Notes: generated by a model from the letters alone, not told the origin. A stretch of DNA of 64,000 nt from an uncultured Hoeflea sp. (GCF_947501405.1 NZ_CANMVK010000002.1:930001-994000); one strand, 5' to 3'; numbered from the stretch's first letter, positions 1-12,764 are shown. A program made the numbers and translations.

Positions 1-588
1 CAATTTGGGATAGTTCTCCACCGGCCGCACCTTGTTGAGGTGAAACAGCTCGGGGAACATCTGCATCATGGTTTCGCGGTTTTCGAGCATGTAGGACACG
101 CCCGATGGGGTCCGCGCATTGTCTTCAAGCACATAGAACTGGTCTTCGCCGGTCCGCACGATATCGGTGCCGATGATGTGGGTGTAAACCCCGCCCGGCG
201 GGCGCATGCCGATCATCTGCGGCAGGAACGCGGCGTTTTTCTCGATCAGCGCGCGCGGTATCCGGCCGGCCTTGATGATCTCCTGCTTGTGATAGATATC
301 GTCCAGGAACGCATTGAGCGCGACCACGCGCTGTTCGATCCCTTGCGCCAGCCTCCGCCATTCGCGCCCTGAAATGATCCGCGGCACGATGTCGAAGGGG
401 ATCAGCCGCTCTGAAGCGTCTTCCTTGCCGTAAACTGCGAAGGTGATGCCGGTTTTTCGGAAGATGTTCTCGGCATCGCGAGACTTCTTGATCAGATCGG
501 AAGTCTTCTGTTCGGCATGCCAGTTAAAATAGCCTTGATAGGGCGCTCGCGGAAGGTTCTCCGCAGTCAGCATTTCATCGAATGGCAC
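1..588 (-). CDS. Circularly permuted ATP-grasp family protein (C-terminal part missing)
   Basis: The first 196 codons are present; the gene runs off the left edge. The translation carries the N-terminal half of the DUF404/DUF407 (CP_ATPgrasp_2) family, including the conserved phrases GITFAVYG, PFDIVPRII and EDNARTPSGVSYMLENR. Family members are ATP-dependent carboxylate-amine ligase-like proteins, usually next to an alpha-E protein and a transglutaminase, and their substrate is mostly unknown. I placed the start at GTG 588 because GGGGAG lies 9 nt upstream and the resulting N-terminus MPFDEM matches the usual MxFDEM opening; an in-frame ATG at 573 is the alternative. The family call is firm; the specific function is not. 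Confidence 0.85.
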   Translation of the reverse strand, partial: MPFDEMLTAENLPRAPYQGYFNWHAEQKTSDLIKKSRDAENIFRKTGITFAVYGKEDASERLIPFDIVPRIISGREWRRLAQGIEQRVVALNAFLDDIYHKQEIIKAGRIPRALIEKNAAFLPQMIGMRPPGGVYTHIIGTDIVRTGEDQFYVLEDNARTPSGVSYMLENRETMMQMFPELFHLNKVRPVENYPKL

Positions 589-851
589 CTGTTTGTGCTC
601 CCCTTTTTTCGCATAAGATCGCATCATCAGACAGAAAGCAAGAACCGTGCAAATCTGGTTTTGCGCGCCGCCGCACACTGTTTGCGAAAGCTTGTGTCGC
701 CCAAAAGCAGCAGTTGAGCGACTGCAATCGTCGAGGCGCGGGGCGTGGTATCCGCTGAGCTTGCGCATGCGCCGCCAGGGCGGTAACGCTCGGCTCCGGG
801 CCGCTTCGCATCCGCAGGATTGCCGGCCGCGAGAGACCCGAAAGGCCGCCC

Positions 852-1739
852 ATGACGCTCGATCGCATCGCACCAGCCCTGTTTGTCCTGCTCTGGTCGA
901 CCGGCTGGATCGTTGCCAAATATGCGAGCCCCCATGCCGATCCGCTGACATTCCTGTCGGTTCGCTTTTTGCTTGCGGCGGCGCTGTTTGCGGCCTTGAC
1001 CAGCCTGAGCCGCGCCGCCTGGCCATCCTCACGCGCAGGCTGGGGGCATGGGGTGCTTTCGGGCGTGTTCTTGCACGGCATCTATCTTGGCGGGGTATGG
1101 TGGGCGATCGATCAGGGCGTGCCGGCCTCGGTGTCGGGTCTAATCGCGGCACTTCAGCCGCTGCTCACCGCCATTGCGGCGCCGTTCATCGTCGGTGAAC
1201 GCCTGACGGTCGCTCAGCGTCTGGGTGTCGTACTGGGATTTGCCGGCCTTGCCGTGGCGATCATGCCGGGGCTTTTCGCGCTTGATACCGCCACGCTCTA
1301 CACCGCGCTGGTGCCGTTGTTCGTCAATGTGCTGGCCATGATCTCGGTGACCGCGGGCACGATCTACCAGAAACGCTTTCTCCAGGAAGGCGATCTGCGC
1401 GCCATCGCCACCTTGCAATATATCGGCGGCTTCCTGGTGGTGGCGCCCCTGGCGCTGTTGATCGAGCCGTTGCGCATCGTCTGGACGCCCGAATTCATTC
1501 TGGCCATGGGCTGGTCGGTGCTTGGCCTGTCGCTGGTCTCGATCATGCTGCTGCTCTATCTGATCCGTCGCGGACAGGTCTCGCGCGCTGCCTCGCTGAC
1601 CTATCTGGTTCCGCCGGCAGTGGCCATCGAGAGCTGGTTGCTGTTTGGCGAGGACCTGACCCTGCCGATGATCATCGGAACCTTCATCGCCGTCATCGGC
1701 GTCTGGCTCACCAACCGCAAAAGCCGCGTGGTGGTGTGA
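852..1739 (+). CDS. EamA/DMT-superfamily membrane transporter
   Basis: The 295-residue protein is almost entirely hydrophobic and shows about ten membrane segments arranged as two EamA repeats (roughly residues 5-135 and 150-290). The opening LFVLLWSTGWIVAKY and the second-repeat GTFIAVIGVWLTNR are typical of drug/metabolite exporters. The substrate cannot be read from the sequence. GAAAGG precedes the ATG. Its stop overlaps the possible GTG start of the acetyltransferase behind it, so the two are probably cotranscribed, which may hint that exporter and acetyltransferase act on related small molecules; that is inference. Confidence 0.9.
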   Translation: MTLDRIAPALFVLLWSTGWIVAKYASPHADPLTFLSVRFLLAAALFAALTSLSRAAWPSSRAGWGHGVLSGVFLHGIYLGGVWWAIDQGVPASVSGLIAALQPLLTAIAAPFIVGERLTVAQRLGVVLGFAGLAVAIMPGLFALDTATLYTALVPLFVNVLAMISVTAGTIYQKRFLQEGDLRAIATLQYIGGFLVVAPLALLIEPLRIVWTPEFILAMGWSVLGLSLVSIMLLLYLIRRGQVSRAASLTYLVPPAVAIESWLLFGEDLTLPMIIGTFIAVIGVWLTNRKSRVVV

Positions 1740-2275
1740 GCATGGGCACAAACGGACCCCAGCCGCCGGCCGACGATCTCCGCATCCGTCCAGCTATCCC
1801 CGAGGACGGGGATCTCGTCACCGCCGTGCTAACCGCGAGCTATGGGGCTTTGTGGCGCGGACACTATGCCAACTCCGATCTCGAGGCGGTTTTGCCTCTG
1901 GTCACCATAGCTCAGCCGCGATTGCTTGCCTCGCACCGGTTTTTCCTGGTGTTTGCAGGAGACCAGGCGGCCGGATGCGGCGGGTGGAGCGAGGACGTTC
2001 CAGGCAAGCCGGGGCATGTCGTCGAAGGGACCGGACACATCCGGCATTTTGGCGTCGATCCCGCACATCTGCGCAAGGGGATTGGCCATATGCTCTATCG
2101 TGCTTGTCGCGATCAGGCGGTTCAGGCAGGGATCGTGCGCCTGGAGGCCTGGTCTTCGCTGCAGGCGGTGCCGTTTTACCAGCGGCTCGGATTCCGGATT
2201 ATCGAACCCTTTGCCATCGAGATGGGCAACGGTGTGCGTCTCGCATCGATGCGGATGTCGACCGATCTTCACTGA
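1736..2275 (+). CDS. GNAT family N-acetyltransferase
   Basis: A 179-residue protein with the GNAT fold: motif A is visible as HFGVDPAHLRKGIGHMLY (about residues 102-119, an R/Q-x-x-G-x-G/A type acetyl-CoA loop), followed by the usual FYQRLGFR motif B near residue 145. It should transfer an acetyl group from acetyl-CoA to an amine; the acceptor is unknown. The start is either GTG 1736, overlapping the stop of the EamA gene, or ATG 1742. It lies in the same transcription unit as the exporter. Confidence 0.85.
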   Translation: MSMGTNGPQPPADDLRIRPAIPEDGDLVTAVLTASYGALWRGHYANSDLEAVLPLVTIAQPRLLASHRFFLVFAGDQAAGCGGWSEDVPGKPGHVVEGTGHIRHFGVDPAHLRKGIGHMLYRACRDQAVQAGIVRLEAWSSLQAVPFYQRLGFRIIEPFAIEMGNGVRLASMRMSTDLH

Positions 2276-2307
2276 AGCCTGATCCTCCGGGGCCCGGTTG
2301 GCGGCGC

Positions 2308-3900
2308 TCAGAAGTCGGTCGCCACGCCGCCTTCCTGCTTGCGCCGTGCGACAAACGCATCGAGTTCCTCGGCGATGGCCGGATCGAGAGACGGCGCCTC
2401 GTAACGGGCCAGCGTTTCCTTCCACACCCGGTTGGCGTGATCGATGCTGGTGGGCTGGCCGGCCTGGCTCCAGCTTTCGAAATTGCGCCAATCGGAGAGG
2501 ATCGGCGAATAAAACGCAGTTTCGTAGCGCGAAAGGGTGTGGGCGGTCCCGAAATGATGTCCGCCAGGCCCGACCTCGCCGATGGCCTCCAGCGCCAGTG
2601 CGTCGGGGCTCACATCCAGCGGCGTGAGAAACTCGGCCACCATCTGCAAAAGATCGACATCGAGCACGAATTTCTCGAAAGAGGCCGTCAGGCCGCCCTC
2701 CATCCAGCCGGCTGCGTGCATGATGAAATTGCCGCCGCCCTGCACCACCGCCCACAGCGACATCATCGCTTCATAGGCCGATTGCGCATCCAGCGCATTG
2801 GCGGCGCAGGTGTTGGAGGTCCGGTAGGGCACACCATAGCGCCGCGCCAATTGCCCGCCCGCCATTACCGCCTTCATATATTCGGGCGTGCCAAAGGCGG
2901 GCGCGCCCGATTTCATGTCGACATTGGAGGTAAAGCCGCCATAGACCACCGGCGATCCCGGCCGCACCAGTTGCGTGAACGCAATCCCCGCCAGCGCCTC
3001 GGCATTTTGCTGCACCAATGCACCTGCAACCGTGACCGGAGCCATTGCGCCAGCCAGGGTGAACGGGGTGATCACCACCGCCTGATTGCGGGACGACATC
3101 TCGAGGATGCCCTGCAGCATCGGCGCATCATAACGCAACGGCGAGGAGGCGTTGATGATGGTGAACAGCGACGGCTCGGCTTCGAGCTGTTGGGCGTCGA
3201 TCCCGCGGCCGATACGGACGATCTCGAGTGCATCGAGATTGCGCTCCTTGCCCAGGGAATAGGCATGGAACGGCTTGTCCGTCAGCTTGACCAGATCCGA
3301 CAGGCAATCGAGATGCCGCACCGATGCGTGCAGATCGGTCGGTTCCACCGGATAGCCGCCGGTCATGTGAATAATGTCGTAGGATTGCGCCAGTTTGATC
3401 AGGTTGCGGAAATCTTCCTGCGTGCCGGTGCGGCGGCCATTGTCCTGGTCCGAGCAATAGGGGGCGGAGGCAACTTGCGCGAAGGCCAGATTGCGGCCGC
3501 CAATCTCGAGCGAACGGTCGGCGTTGCGGGCATGCAGCTTGAATCCGGCCGGCGCCTGGCCAACCAGATCCATCACCAGGCCGCGGTCGAGCCGCACCCG
3601 CTCTGTCCCGGTTTGCACCTCGGCGCCGGCCGCCTTCAGGCGGTCGCGGGCCTCGTCCAGCATGAAATCGATGCCGATCGTCTCAAGCACTTGCAGCGAG
3701 GCGTCATGAATGGCCTCAAGGCCTTCTTCCGACAGAAGTTCGGATGGCGACCTTGTGTTTAAAACCGAGCGGTAGCGCAGGGTTGTCGGCGCCTTGCGAC
3801 CCTTGCCGCGATCGCCGCCGCGTCCGCCGCTGCCGCGTCTGCGCCGCTGCTGTCCGTCAGCCGCAAGGTCCGCAGAAACCAAATCATCTATGCTGCTCAT
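2308..3900 (-). CDS. MttB-family (trimethylamine methyltransferase-like) protein, non-pyrrolysine type
   Basis: The 530-residue protein belongs to the MttB family (PF06253), whose members move a methyl group from a quaternary or tertiary amine to a corrinoid protein. The methanogen MttB contains pyrrolysine read through an amber codon; here the frame is continuous with no internal amber, so this is the bacterial MtgB/MtxB-like branch, some members of which demethylate glycine betaine or related compounds. The first 40 residues are Arg/Gly-rich and low complexity. ATG 3900 is preferred over ATG 3939 because GGGAGG sits 8 nt upstream. No corrinoid protein or reactivase is adjacent, so the methyl acceptor must be encoded elsewhere. 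Confidence 0.88.
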   Translation of the reverse strand: MSSIDDLVSADLAADGQQRRRRGSGGRGGDRGKGRKAPTTLRYRSVLNTRSPSELLSEEGLEAIHDASLQVLETIGIDFMLDEARDRLKAAGAEVQTGTERVRLDRGLVMDLVGQAPAGFKLHARNADRSLEIGGRNLAFAQVASAPYCSDQDNGRRTGTQEDFRNLIKLAQSYDIIHMTGGYPVEPTDLHASVRHLDCLSDLVKLTDKPFHAYSLGKERNLDALEIVRIGRGIDAQQLEAEPSLFTIINASSPLRYDAPMLQGILEMSSRNQAVVITPFTLAGAMAPVTVAGALVQQNAEALAGIAFTQLVRPGSPVVYGGFTSNVDMKSGAPAFGTPEYMKAVMAGGQLARRYGVPYRTSNTCAANALDAQSAYEAMMSLWAVVQGGGNFIMHAAGWMEGGLTASFEKFVLDVDLLQMVAEFLTPLDVSPDALALEAIGEVGPGGHHFGTAHTLSRYETAFYSPILSDWRNFESWSQAGQPTSIDHANRVWKETLARYEAPSLDPAIAEELDAFVARRKQEGGVATDF

Positions 3901-4207
3901 GCGGGTTGCCTCCCGGTGTACAAGGTTCAGGCGAGCCACGATCGAAATCTTGCGATCAAGAGGCGGCAGGTGGATTGACGCTATGCCGGGATTTCATTTC
4001 CCGCAAGCCATCAAATCACTGAAATGGACATAGGCCGAAACCCGCGGTCACGGACTGCGGATCGCCTGCCGCGGATGACCGTAAAGTCGGCCGTGCGAAA
4101 CCGGCCAAGTGCATTTCCACACCGCATGGTTAACGCTTTCTTCAAGACCGTTATGCAATCTGGTTAACGGCGAAATAGCCGGGGTTGGCGTCAACGGGGA
4201 CATAAGA
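3901..4207. other. Divergent intergenic region, two GGTTAA elements
   Basis: This 307-bp stretch separates the mttB-like gene from the hybrid kinase. An in-frame GTG at 4109 could extend the kinase by 33 residues but lacks a Shine-Dalgarno sequence. ATGGTTAA at 4126-4133 is the exact complement of the TTAACCAT half-site described for CtrA in alphaproteobacteria, and a second GGTTAA occurs at 4162-4167. Nothing else recognisable was seen. CtrA control is only a suggestion. Confidence 0.3.
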
Positions 4208-8209
<4,002 letters not shown>

Positions 8210-8253
8210 CCAGATTGTTGGCCGCAACGCCCACCGCCTAATCCGCGCAACTT

Positions 8254-8988
8254 CTATCGCGCCAGAATCCCGACGCTCATGTCGCGCTTTCCCGCGTGGC
8301 CGGGACGTTTTTCCACGCTAAACCCCGCAGCCGCGAGATTTCTGCGCACCCAGCCGGCCGCCGAATAGGTTGCACACGTGCCTCCGGCTGTGGTGCTCGC
8401 TGCAACGGCCCGAAGCAGCTCTGCCGACCACATTTCGGGGTTTCGCGACGGCGCGAAGCCATCGAGGTACCAGGCATCCGCGATAATACCGCAGGCGGGC
8501 AGCTTCTGCTGCGCCGGGCCGCAATGTATCGTAAGTTCCACCGGTCCCGGCTGGTGGTCGAAGTGGCAGACGATCTCGCCGCCCGGCCGGTCCGGCCACG
8601 CTGCCGCCAGCATCTCGGCGCGGCCGCAAAGCTCCGGCCAGGCCGACAACGCCCGCACCATTGCTGCCCGTTCAAGCGGGTGGAGCTCAAAAGAGTGAAA
8701 CACGAGCACCGCGCCTTGTGGCGCCGCATCGGCCCACGCCGCCCAGGTTTCGATGAAATTCAGACCGGTGCCAAATCCCAGTTCGCCGATGATAAACCGT
8801 GCGCTTTTTTCAAATCGCTCGGGAAGCCCGTTGCCGCCCAAAAACACGTGCCGGCACTCCGCGCGGCCATCGGCGCGCGAATAATAGAAGTCGCCAAACG
8901 CCTCGGAATAGGGCATATCGCCCTCGTGCCAGCTCAGCTCCGGCGAGCGCGCGTCGTCGTCTTCGTCAGGTGTGGAAGAGGGTGTCAT
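8254..8988 (-). CDS. mnmD: tRNA 5-methylaminomethyl-2-thiouridine methyltransferase (MnmD)
   Basis: The 244-residue protein matches the DUF752/MnmD methyltransferase: the SAM-binding loop GELGFGTGLNFIETW lies near residue 68, and DAWYLDGFAPSRNPEMW near residue 170 is the family catalytic region. It should methylate nm5(s2)U34 to mnm5(s2)U34 in tRNA. In E. coli this activity is the N-terminal half of the bifunctional MnmC. Here it is free-standing and divergent from the flavoprotein gene, whose ATG overlaps this gene's ATG in a shared CATG. No clear ribosome site precedes the ATG at 8988; the conserved part begins at about residue 18. Confidence 0.88.
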   Translation of the reverse strand: MTPSSTPDEDDDARSPELSWHEGDMPYSEAFGDFYYSRADGRAECRHVFLGGNGLPERFEKSARFIIGELGFGTGLNFIETWAAWADAAPQGAVLVFHSFELHPLERAAMVRALSAWPELCGRAEMLAAAWPDRPGGEIVCHFDHQPGPVELTIHCGPAQQKLPACGIIADAWYLDGFAPSRNPEMWSAELLRAVAASTTAGGTCATYSAAGWVRRNLAAAGFSVEKRPGHAGKRDMSVGILAR

Positions 8989-10177
8989 GGGGAGTGCCGA
9001 TAGCTTTGCGGACCGCGTCGGTCAAGCCGCGCCGGATCTGCTGATCGCCGGCGCCGGTGTGGCGGGGCTGTGGCTTGGCCTCAAAGCCGCCCGCGAAGGG
9101 CTCTCGGTGCTGATCGTCGAGCGTGATCGTATTGGCGCCGGCGCCAGCGGCGGCTTTCTGGGGGCGCTGATGCCCCACAGCCCCGACCGTTGGAATGGCA
9201 AGAAGGCGTTTCAATTCGCTGCACTCGTGGACATTGAGAGCGAGATTGCCCGGCTTGAGGCGGAAACCGGCCTTGAGTGCGGGTATCGCCGGGTAGGCCG
9301 GTTGCTGCCGCTGGCCAACCAGCAGGCGCGCCGCACTGCTCTCGACCATGTTGCCGATGCCCGCGCCAATTGGGGCGGGCGCTTCGGCTTCGAGGTTGGC
9401 CAAACGCCCGACAAGCATGATTGGCCCAACATCCTGTGGGCGCCGCACGGGCTGATCCGCGAAACCTTGTCCGCGCGCCTGTCACCGCCCTTGTTGGTCG
9501 CGGCTCTGGCCGCGCGGCTCTCGGCGCTTCCCAATGTCAGCCTGTGCGAGGGCGTGTGTGTGAATGCGATTGATGTGAGCAGCGATCTTGCGCATCTGTC
9601 CAACGGCGAAAGCATTGGCTTCGGGCATCTGGCGCTGGCCTCTGGCGTCGGCGCTTTTTCGCTTGTCGCCCAGGCCGCGGCTCAGCCGGAACTGACGCTT
9701 GGCGGACCGGTCAAGGGGCAGGCGGCGCTGCTCGATGCCGATGCGCCCGCCGATCTGCCGCTGGTCTATCATGATGGCGTCTATGTGATCGCCCATGACA
9801 ATGGCCAGGTCGCCATCGGGTCCACCAGCGAGCGAGAATTTGACCAGTCCACCACCACCGACGAGCGCCTTGAGGCGCTGATTAAACGCGCCCGCAAACT
9901 TTGCCCGCTGATCAGGGACGCGCCGGTGGTGGCGCGCTGGGCCAATGTGCGGCCGCGCGCCATCGGACGCGATCCGATGCTCGGACCGGTTCCCGGTGCG
10001 CCGCGGGTTCTGGCCATGGCCGGAGGCTTCAAGATCAGCTTCGGCATTGCACACCGCATGGCCGATTTTCTGGTTGCCGAAATGACCGGTGGCCCGGGCC
10101 CCGATCTGCCGGAGAGTTTTTCCGTCGGCGCCCATATCGGCAAGGCCCGCGCCCTCAACGCGCGTCCACAGGCGTAG
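8987..10177 (+). CDS. FAD-dependent oxidoreductase, DAO family (possible MnmC C-domain-like)
   Basis: The 396-residue protein opens with a Rossmann FAD-binding segment LLIAGAGVAGLWLGLKAA (about residue 17) and ends with the DAO-family tail around ARWANVRPRAIGRDPMLGPV and GGFKISFGIAHRMAD. This fold is shared by glycine oxidase and by the C-terminal domain of MnmC, which removes the carboxymethyl group of cmnm5U34. Given mnmD back to back, a role in the same tRNA modification is plausible but unproven; a general amino-acid oxidase is the alternative. I chose ATG 8987 (AGAGGG upstream); GTG 8972 would add five residues. Confidence 0.8.
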   Translation: MGSADSFADRVGQAAPDLLIAGAGVAGLWLGLKAAREGLSVLIVERDRIGAGASGGFLGALMPHSPDRWNGKKAFQFAALVDIESEIARLEAETGLECGYRRVGRLLPLANQQARRTALDHVADARANWGGRFGFEVGQTPDKHDWPNILWAPHGLIRETLSARLSPPLLVAALAARLSALPNVSLCEGVCVNAIDVSSDLAHLSNGESIGFGHLALASGVGAFSLVAQAAAQPELTLGGPVKGQAALLDADAPADLPLVYHDGVYVIAHDNGQVAIGSTSEREFDQSTTTDERLEALIKRARKLCPLIRDAPVVARWANVRPRAIGRDPMLGPVPGAPRVLAMAGGFKISFGIAHRMADFLVAEMTGGPGPDLPESFSVGAHIGKARALNARPQA

Positions 10178-10244
10178 ACGCCGTTGTTGTTTCGGCAAGG
10201 CTTTCGGCTTGGCGTTGAAACCTGAACTCGAGTTTGCTGGAACT

Positions 10245-10265
10245 GTTTGAAGTTTTTCTTCAAAC
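10245..10265. promoter_or_regulatory. Perfect 8-bp inverted repeat upstream of the puuE operon
   Basis: GTTTGAAG (10245-10252) and CTTCAAAC (10258-10265) flank a TTTTT spacer, 177 bp before the puuE start. A 21-bp dyad of this kind fits a dimeric regulator such as a GntR or LysR member. It is not followed by a T-run, so it is less likely to be a terminator for the flavoprotein gene. No regulator gene lies nearby. Confidence 0.35.
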
Positions 10266-10441
10266 TGCGGAGCATGAGATTTGCTAGGATCGGGACGCAA
10301 CCGTTGCGGAGGCAAAGCGTTGAAGCTGTGTCCGCGCCTCGCGGCATCTCCGGCGTGACACCGGCGATGCAGGATTGAGAACGAAAAATGCGGCCGCCAG
10401 CTCTTCGATCGGGCGGTGCGGCGTGACAGACGGACCAAGAC

Positions 10442-11365
10442 ATGACCCAGCCTGGCTACCCCCGCGACATGATCGGATATGGGCGAAAGACACCGGATCC
10501 CGAATGGCCCAAGGGCGCCCATTGCGCCGTACAGTTCGTGGTCAACTATGAAGAGGGCGGCGAAAGCTGCATTCTGGATGGCGATCCTGCGTCGGAATCG
10601 CTGCTTTCTGAGATCGTCGGCGCACAGCCCTGGCCCGGTCAGCGAAATCTGAACATGGAATCGCTTTATGAATACGGCTCCCGAGCTGGCTTCTGGCGGC
10701 TCTGGCGATTGTTCACCGAGCGCAACATGCCGGTCACCGTCTATGGCGTGGCGCTCGCCATGCAACGCAATCCCGAGGCGGTCGCCGCCATGAATGAGGC
10801 CGGCTGGGAGATCGCCAGCCACGGGCTGCGCTGGCTCGAATACAGGGATTTTCCCGAAGACGAAGAGCGCCGACACATTGCCGAATGCGTGCGCATCCAC
10901 ACCGAGGTCGCAGGCGCCCGCCCGCTTGGTATTTATCAGGGCAAGCCATCGGCCAACACCTTGAAGCTGGTGATGGAGGAGGGAGGATTTGTCTATTCAT
11001 CCGATTCCTACGCCGATGAGCTGCCCTATTGGGTAAAGGGTCCGAAGGGCCCGCATCTCATTGTCCCCTACACGCTCGACGCCAATGATATGCGCTTTGC
11101 CACACCGCAAGGCTTCAATTCCGGCGATCAGTTCTACACCTATCTCAAAGACAGCTTCGACGTGCTGATGGCAGAAGGCGCTGCTGGCAGTCCGAAGATG
11201 ATGTCGGTGGGGCTGCATTGCCGGCTGGCCGGACGCCCCGGACGTGCGGCCAGCCTGGCCCGGTTTCTCGATTACGTGGCCGCCCATGACAAGGCCTGGG
11301 TCGCCCGCCGTATCGACATCGCCAATCACTGGCGCATCCACCATCCCCCGGAGACCGAAGCATGA
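10442..11365 (+). CDS. puuE: Allantoinase PuuE (polysaccharide-deacetylase fold)
   Basis: The 307-residue protein matches PuuE, the metal-independent allantoinase of the polysaccharide deacetylase superfamily. The opening PRDMIGYGRKTPDPEWP, the phrase NYEEGGE near residue 36 and EIASHGLRW near residue 122 are characteristic. It hydrolyses (S)-allantoin to allantoate. It is the first gene of a tightly overlapping operon puuE-uraD-allA-uraH: its stop overlaps the uraD start by 4 bp. The context (OHCU decarboxylase, HIU hydrolase, PuuD urate oxidase) supports the assignment strongly. Confidence 0.93.
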   Translation: MTQPGYPRDMIGYGRKTPDPEWPKGAHCAVQFVVNYEEGGESCILDGDPASESLLSEIVGAQPWPGQRNLNMESLYEYGSRAGFWRLWRLFTERNMPVTVYGVALAMQRNPEAVAAMNEAGWEIASHGLRWLEYRDFPEDEERRHIAECVRIHTEVAGARPLGIYQGKPSANTLKLVMEEGGFVYSSDSYADELPYWVKGPKGPHLIVPYTLDANDMRFATPQGFNSGDQFYTYLKDSFDVLMAEGAAGSPKMMSVGLHCRLAGRPGRAASLARFLDYVAAHDKAWVARRIDIANHWRIHHPPETEA

Positions 11366-11865
11366 CCGATCGTGCCACCTTCACCCATCTGTTCGGCGGA
11401 GTGTTCGAGCATTCGCCCTGGATCGCCGAGCGGGCTTTCGATCACGGGCGCATCGTCGAGCCCTTGCGCGCCGGAGATGTTCACACCGTCATGTGCGCGG
11501 AGTTTCGCGCAGCCGATCACGATGAGCGCCTCGGCGTGCTCAAGGCCCATCCGGATCTGGCCGGCAAGCTGGCGGTTGCCGGTGAATTGACGATCGAGTC
11601 CGCGTCGGAACAAGCCGGCGCCGGTCTTGATCGCCTGAGCCCGCAAGAGCACGCCCGTTTCACCGAACTCAATGATCGCTATATGCGTGATTTCGGTTTC
11701 CCGTTCATCATTGCGGTCAAGGGACTTGGCAAGGACGACATCCTGAAGGCCTTCGAAACCCGCATCGGCAACGATGCCGAAACCGAGTTCGAGACCGCCT
11801 GTGCGCAGGTCGAAAAAATCGCCGGTTTTCGCATTGCCGAACTGTTGCCGGAGACTTCGCCGTGA
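11362..11865 (+). CDS. uraD: 2-oxo-4-hydroxy-4-carboxy-5-ureidoimidazoline (OHCU) decarboxylase
   Basis: The 167-residue protein is of usual length for UraD and shows the family landmarks FGGVFEHSPWIAERAF near the N-terminus, AHPDLAGKL near residue 60, and FGFPFIIAVKG near residue 112. It decarboxylates OHCU stereospecifically to (S)-allantoin, the step before PuuE. It overlaps puuE by ATGA and allA by 4 bp, indicating translational coupling along the operon. Confidence 0.93.
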   Translation: MTDRATFTHLFGGVFEHSPWIAERAFDHGRIVEPLRAGDVHTVMCAEFRAADHDERLGVLKAHPDLAGKLAVAGELTIESASEQAGAGLDRLSPQEHARFTELNDRYMRDFGFPFIIAVKGLGKDDILKAFETRIGNDAETEFETACAQVEKIAGFRIAELLPETSP

Positions 11866-12356
11866 CGGAGCAGCTCGAGCTCGAACCGCTGACCGTCAAT
11901 GCATTCGCCCCCTTCGGCGTGGTGCTGGACAAGGATCTCGTCGAAAAGCGGATGATCAATGAAGGCACCACGGAGCGCTTTCACGCGCTCGCCACGGCTG
12001 ACACCGAAGCCGGGGGCGGACACACCATCTTGTCGCTGTTTCGCGGCCAGCCACGGAGTTTCCCTTATCGGCTCTCAATGATGGAACGCCATCCGCTGGG
12101 CAGCCAGGCGTTTTTCCCGGTCACCAATCGTGCCTGGATCGCAGTCGTTGCGGAAGATGACGACGGCCGCCCCGGCGCTCCGCGGGCGTTCCGGGTTCCG
12201 GGAGACATCGGCCTTCAATATGCACGCGGTGTCTGGCACCATCCGCTGATTGCCGTTGGCGAGCCGAGCCTGTTTCTGGTGATGGATCGCGAGGGCGAGG
12301 GCGACAATCTCGAGGAGATCGGCTATCCCGCACCCTATATAATCGCCGAGTCCTGA
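11862..12356 (+). CDS. allA: Ureidoglycolate lyase
   Basis: The 164-residue protein belongs to the AllA (ureidoglycolate hydrolase/lyase) family: LTVNAFAPFGVVLD at the N-terminus, HPLGSQAFFP near residue 68 and ARGVWHHPLIAVGE near residue 122 are diagnostic. It splits (S)-ureidoglycolate into glyoxylate and urea, giving carbon from the purine ring to central metabolism. The start is GTG 11862, overlapping the uraD stop. The enzyme that feeds it, allantoate amidohydrolase or allantoicase, is not encoded in this window. Confidence 0.92.
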   Translation: MTEQLELEPLTVNAFAPFGVVLDKDLVEKRMINEGTTERFHALATADTEAGGGHTILSLFRGQPRSFPYRLSMMERHPLGSQAFFPVTNRAWIAVVAEDDDGRPGAPRAFRVPGDIGLQYARGVWHHPLIAVGEPSLFLVMDREGEGDNLEEIGYPAPYIIAES

Positions 12357-12389
12357 TTTTTTGTTCGACACCTATTGAGGAGACCGCAA

Positions 12390-12764
12390 ATGTCGGCCCA
12401 GCCCCTGTCCACCGGACGCCTGACCACCCATGTTCTCGACACGGCCAGAGGCTGCCCCGCCGCCGGTCTGGTCATCGAACTGGCACGCATGGAAGGCCTA
12501 GATCGCCACGTCATCAAGACGGTCAAGACCAATTCCGACGGTCGCGTCGACGGTCCGCTGCTCTCAGGCGGCGATCTCGAGCCCGGCCATTACGAATTGC
12601 TGTTCCATGCCGGCGATTATCTGCGCGGTGCGGGTGAGAGGCTGCCCGACCCGGCGTTTCTCGACATCATTCCGATCCGGTTCGGTATTGCCGATACATC
12701 CGCGCACTACCACGTTCCGCTGCTGATTTCCGCCTACGGTTATTCGACCTATCGCGGCAGCTGA
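12390..12764 (+). CDS. uraH: 5-hydroxyisourate hydrolase (transthyretin-like)
   Basis: The 124-residue protein has the three HIUase signatures: [15 protein letters not shown] near the N-terminus, the central [16 protein letters not shown], and the C-terminal tetrapeptide YRGS. It hydrolyses 5-hydroxyisourate, the product of urate oxidation by PuuD, to OHCU, which UraD then uses. The ATG at 12390 has GAGGAGA 6 nt upstream and is preferred over an in-frame ATG at 12375. It ends the + strand purine operon. No N-terminal signal peptide is visible, so it acts in the cytoplasm. Confidence 0.94.
   Translation: MSAQPLSTGRLTTHVLDTARGCPAAGLVIELARMEGLDRHVIKTVKTNSDGRVDGPLLSGGDLEPGHYELLFHAGDYLRGAGERLPDPAFLDIIPIRFGIADTSAHYHVPLLISAYGYSTYRGS

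Noticed and set aside
1852-3762. 636-codon open frame on + opposite the mttB-like gene
   Set aside because: It lies antisense to a clear MttB-family protein and its translation is Arg/His-rich with no family motif; it is a by-product of GC-rich third positions.
8296-9003. 235-codon open frame on + opposite mnmD
   Set aside because: Antisense to an intact methyltransferase gene and lacking motifs.
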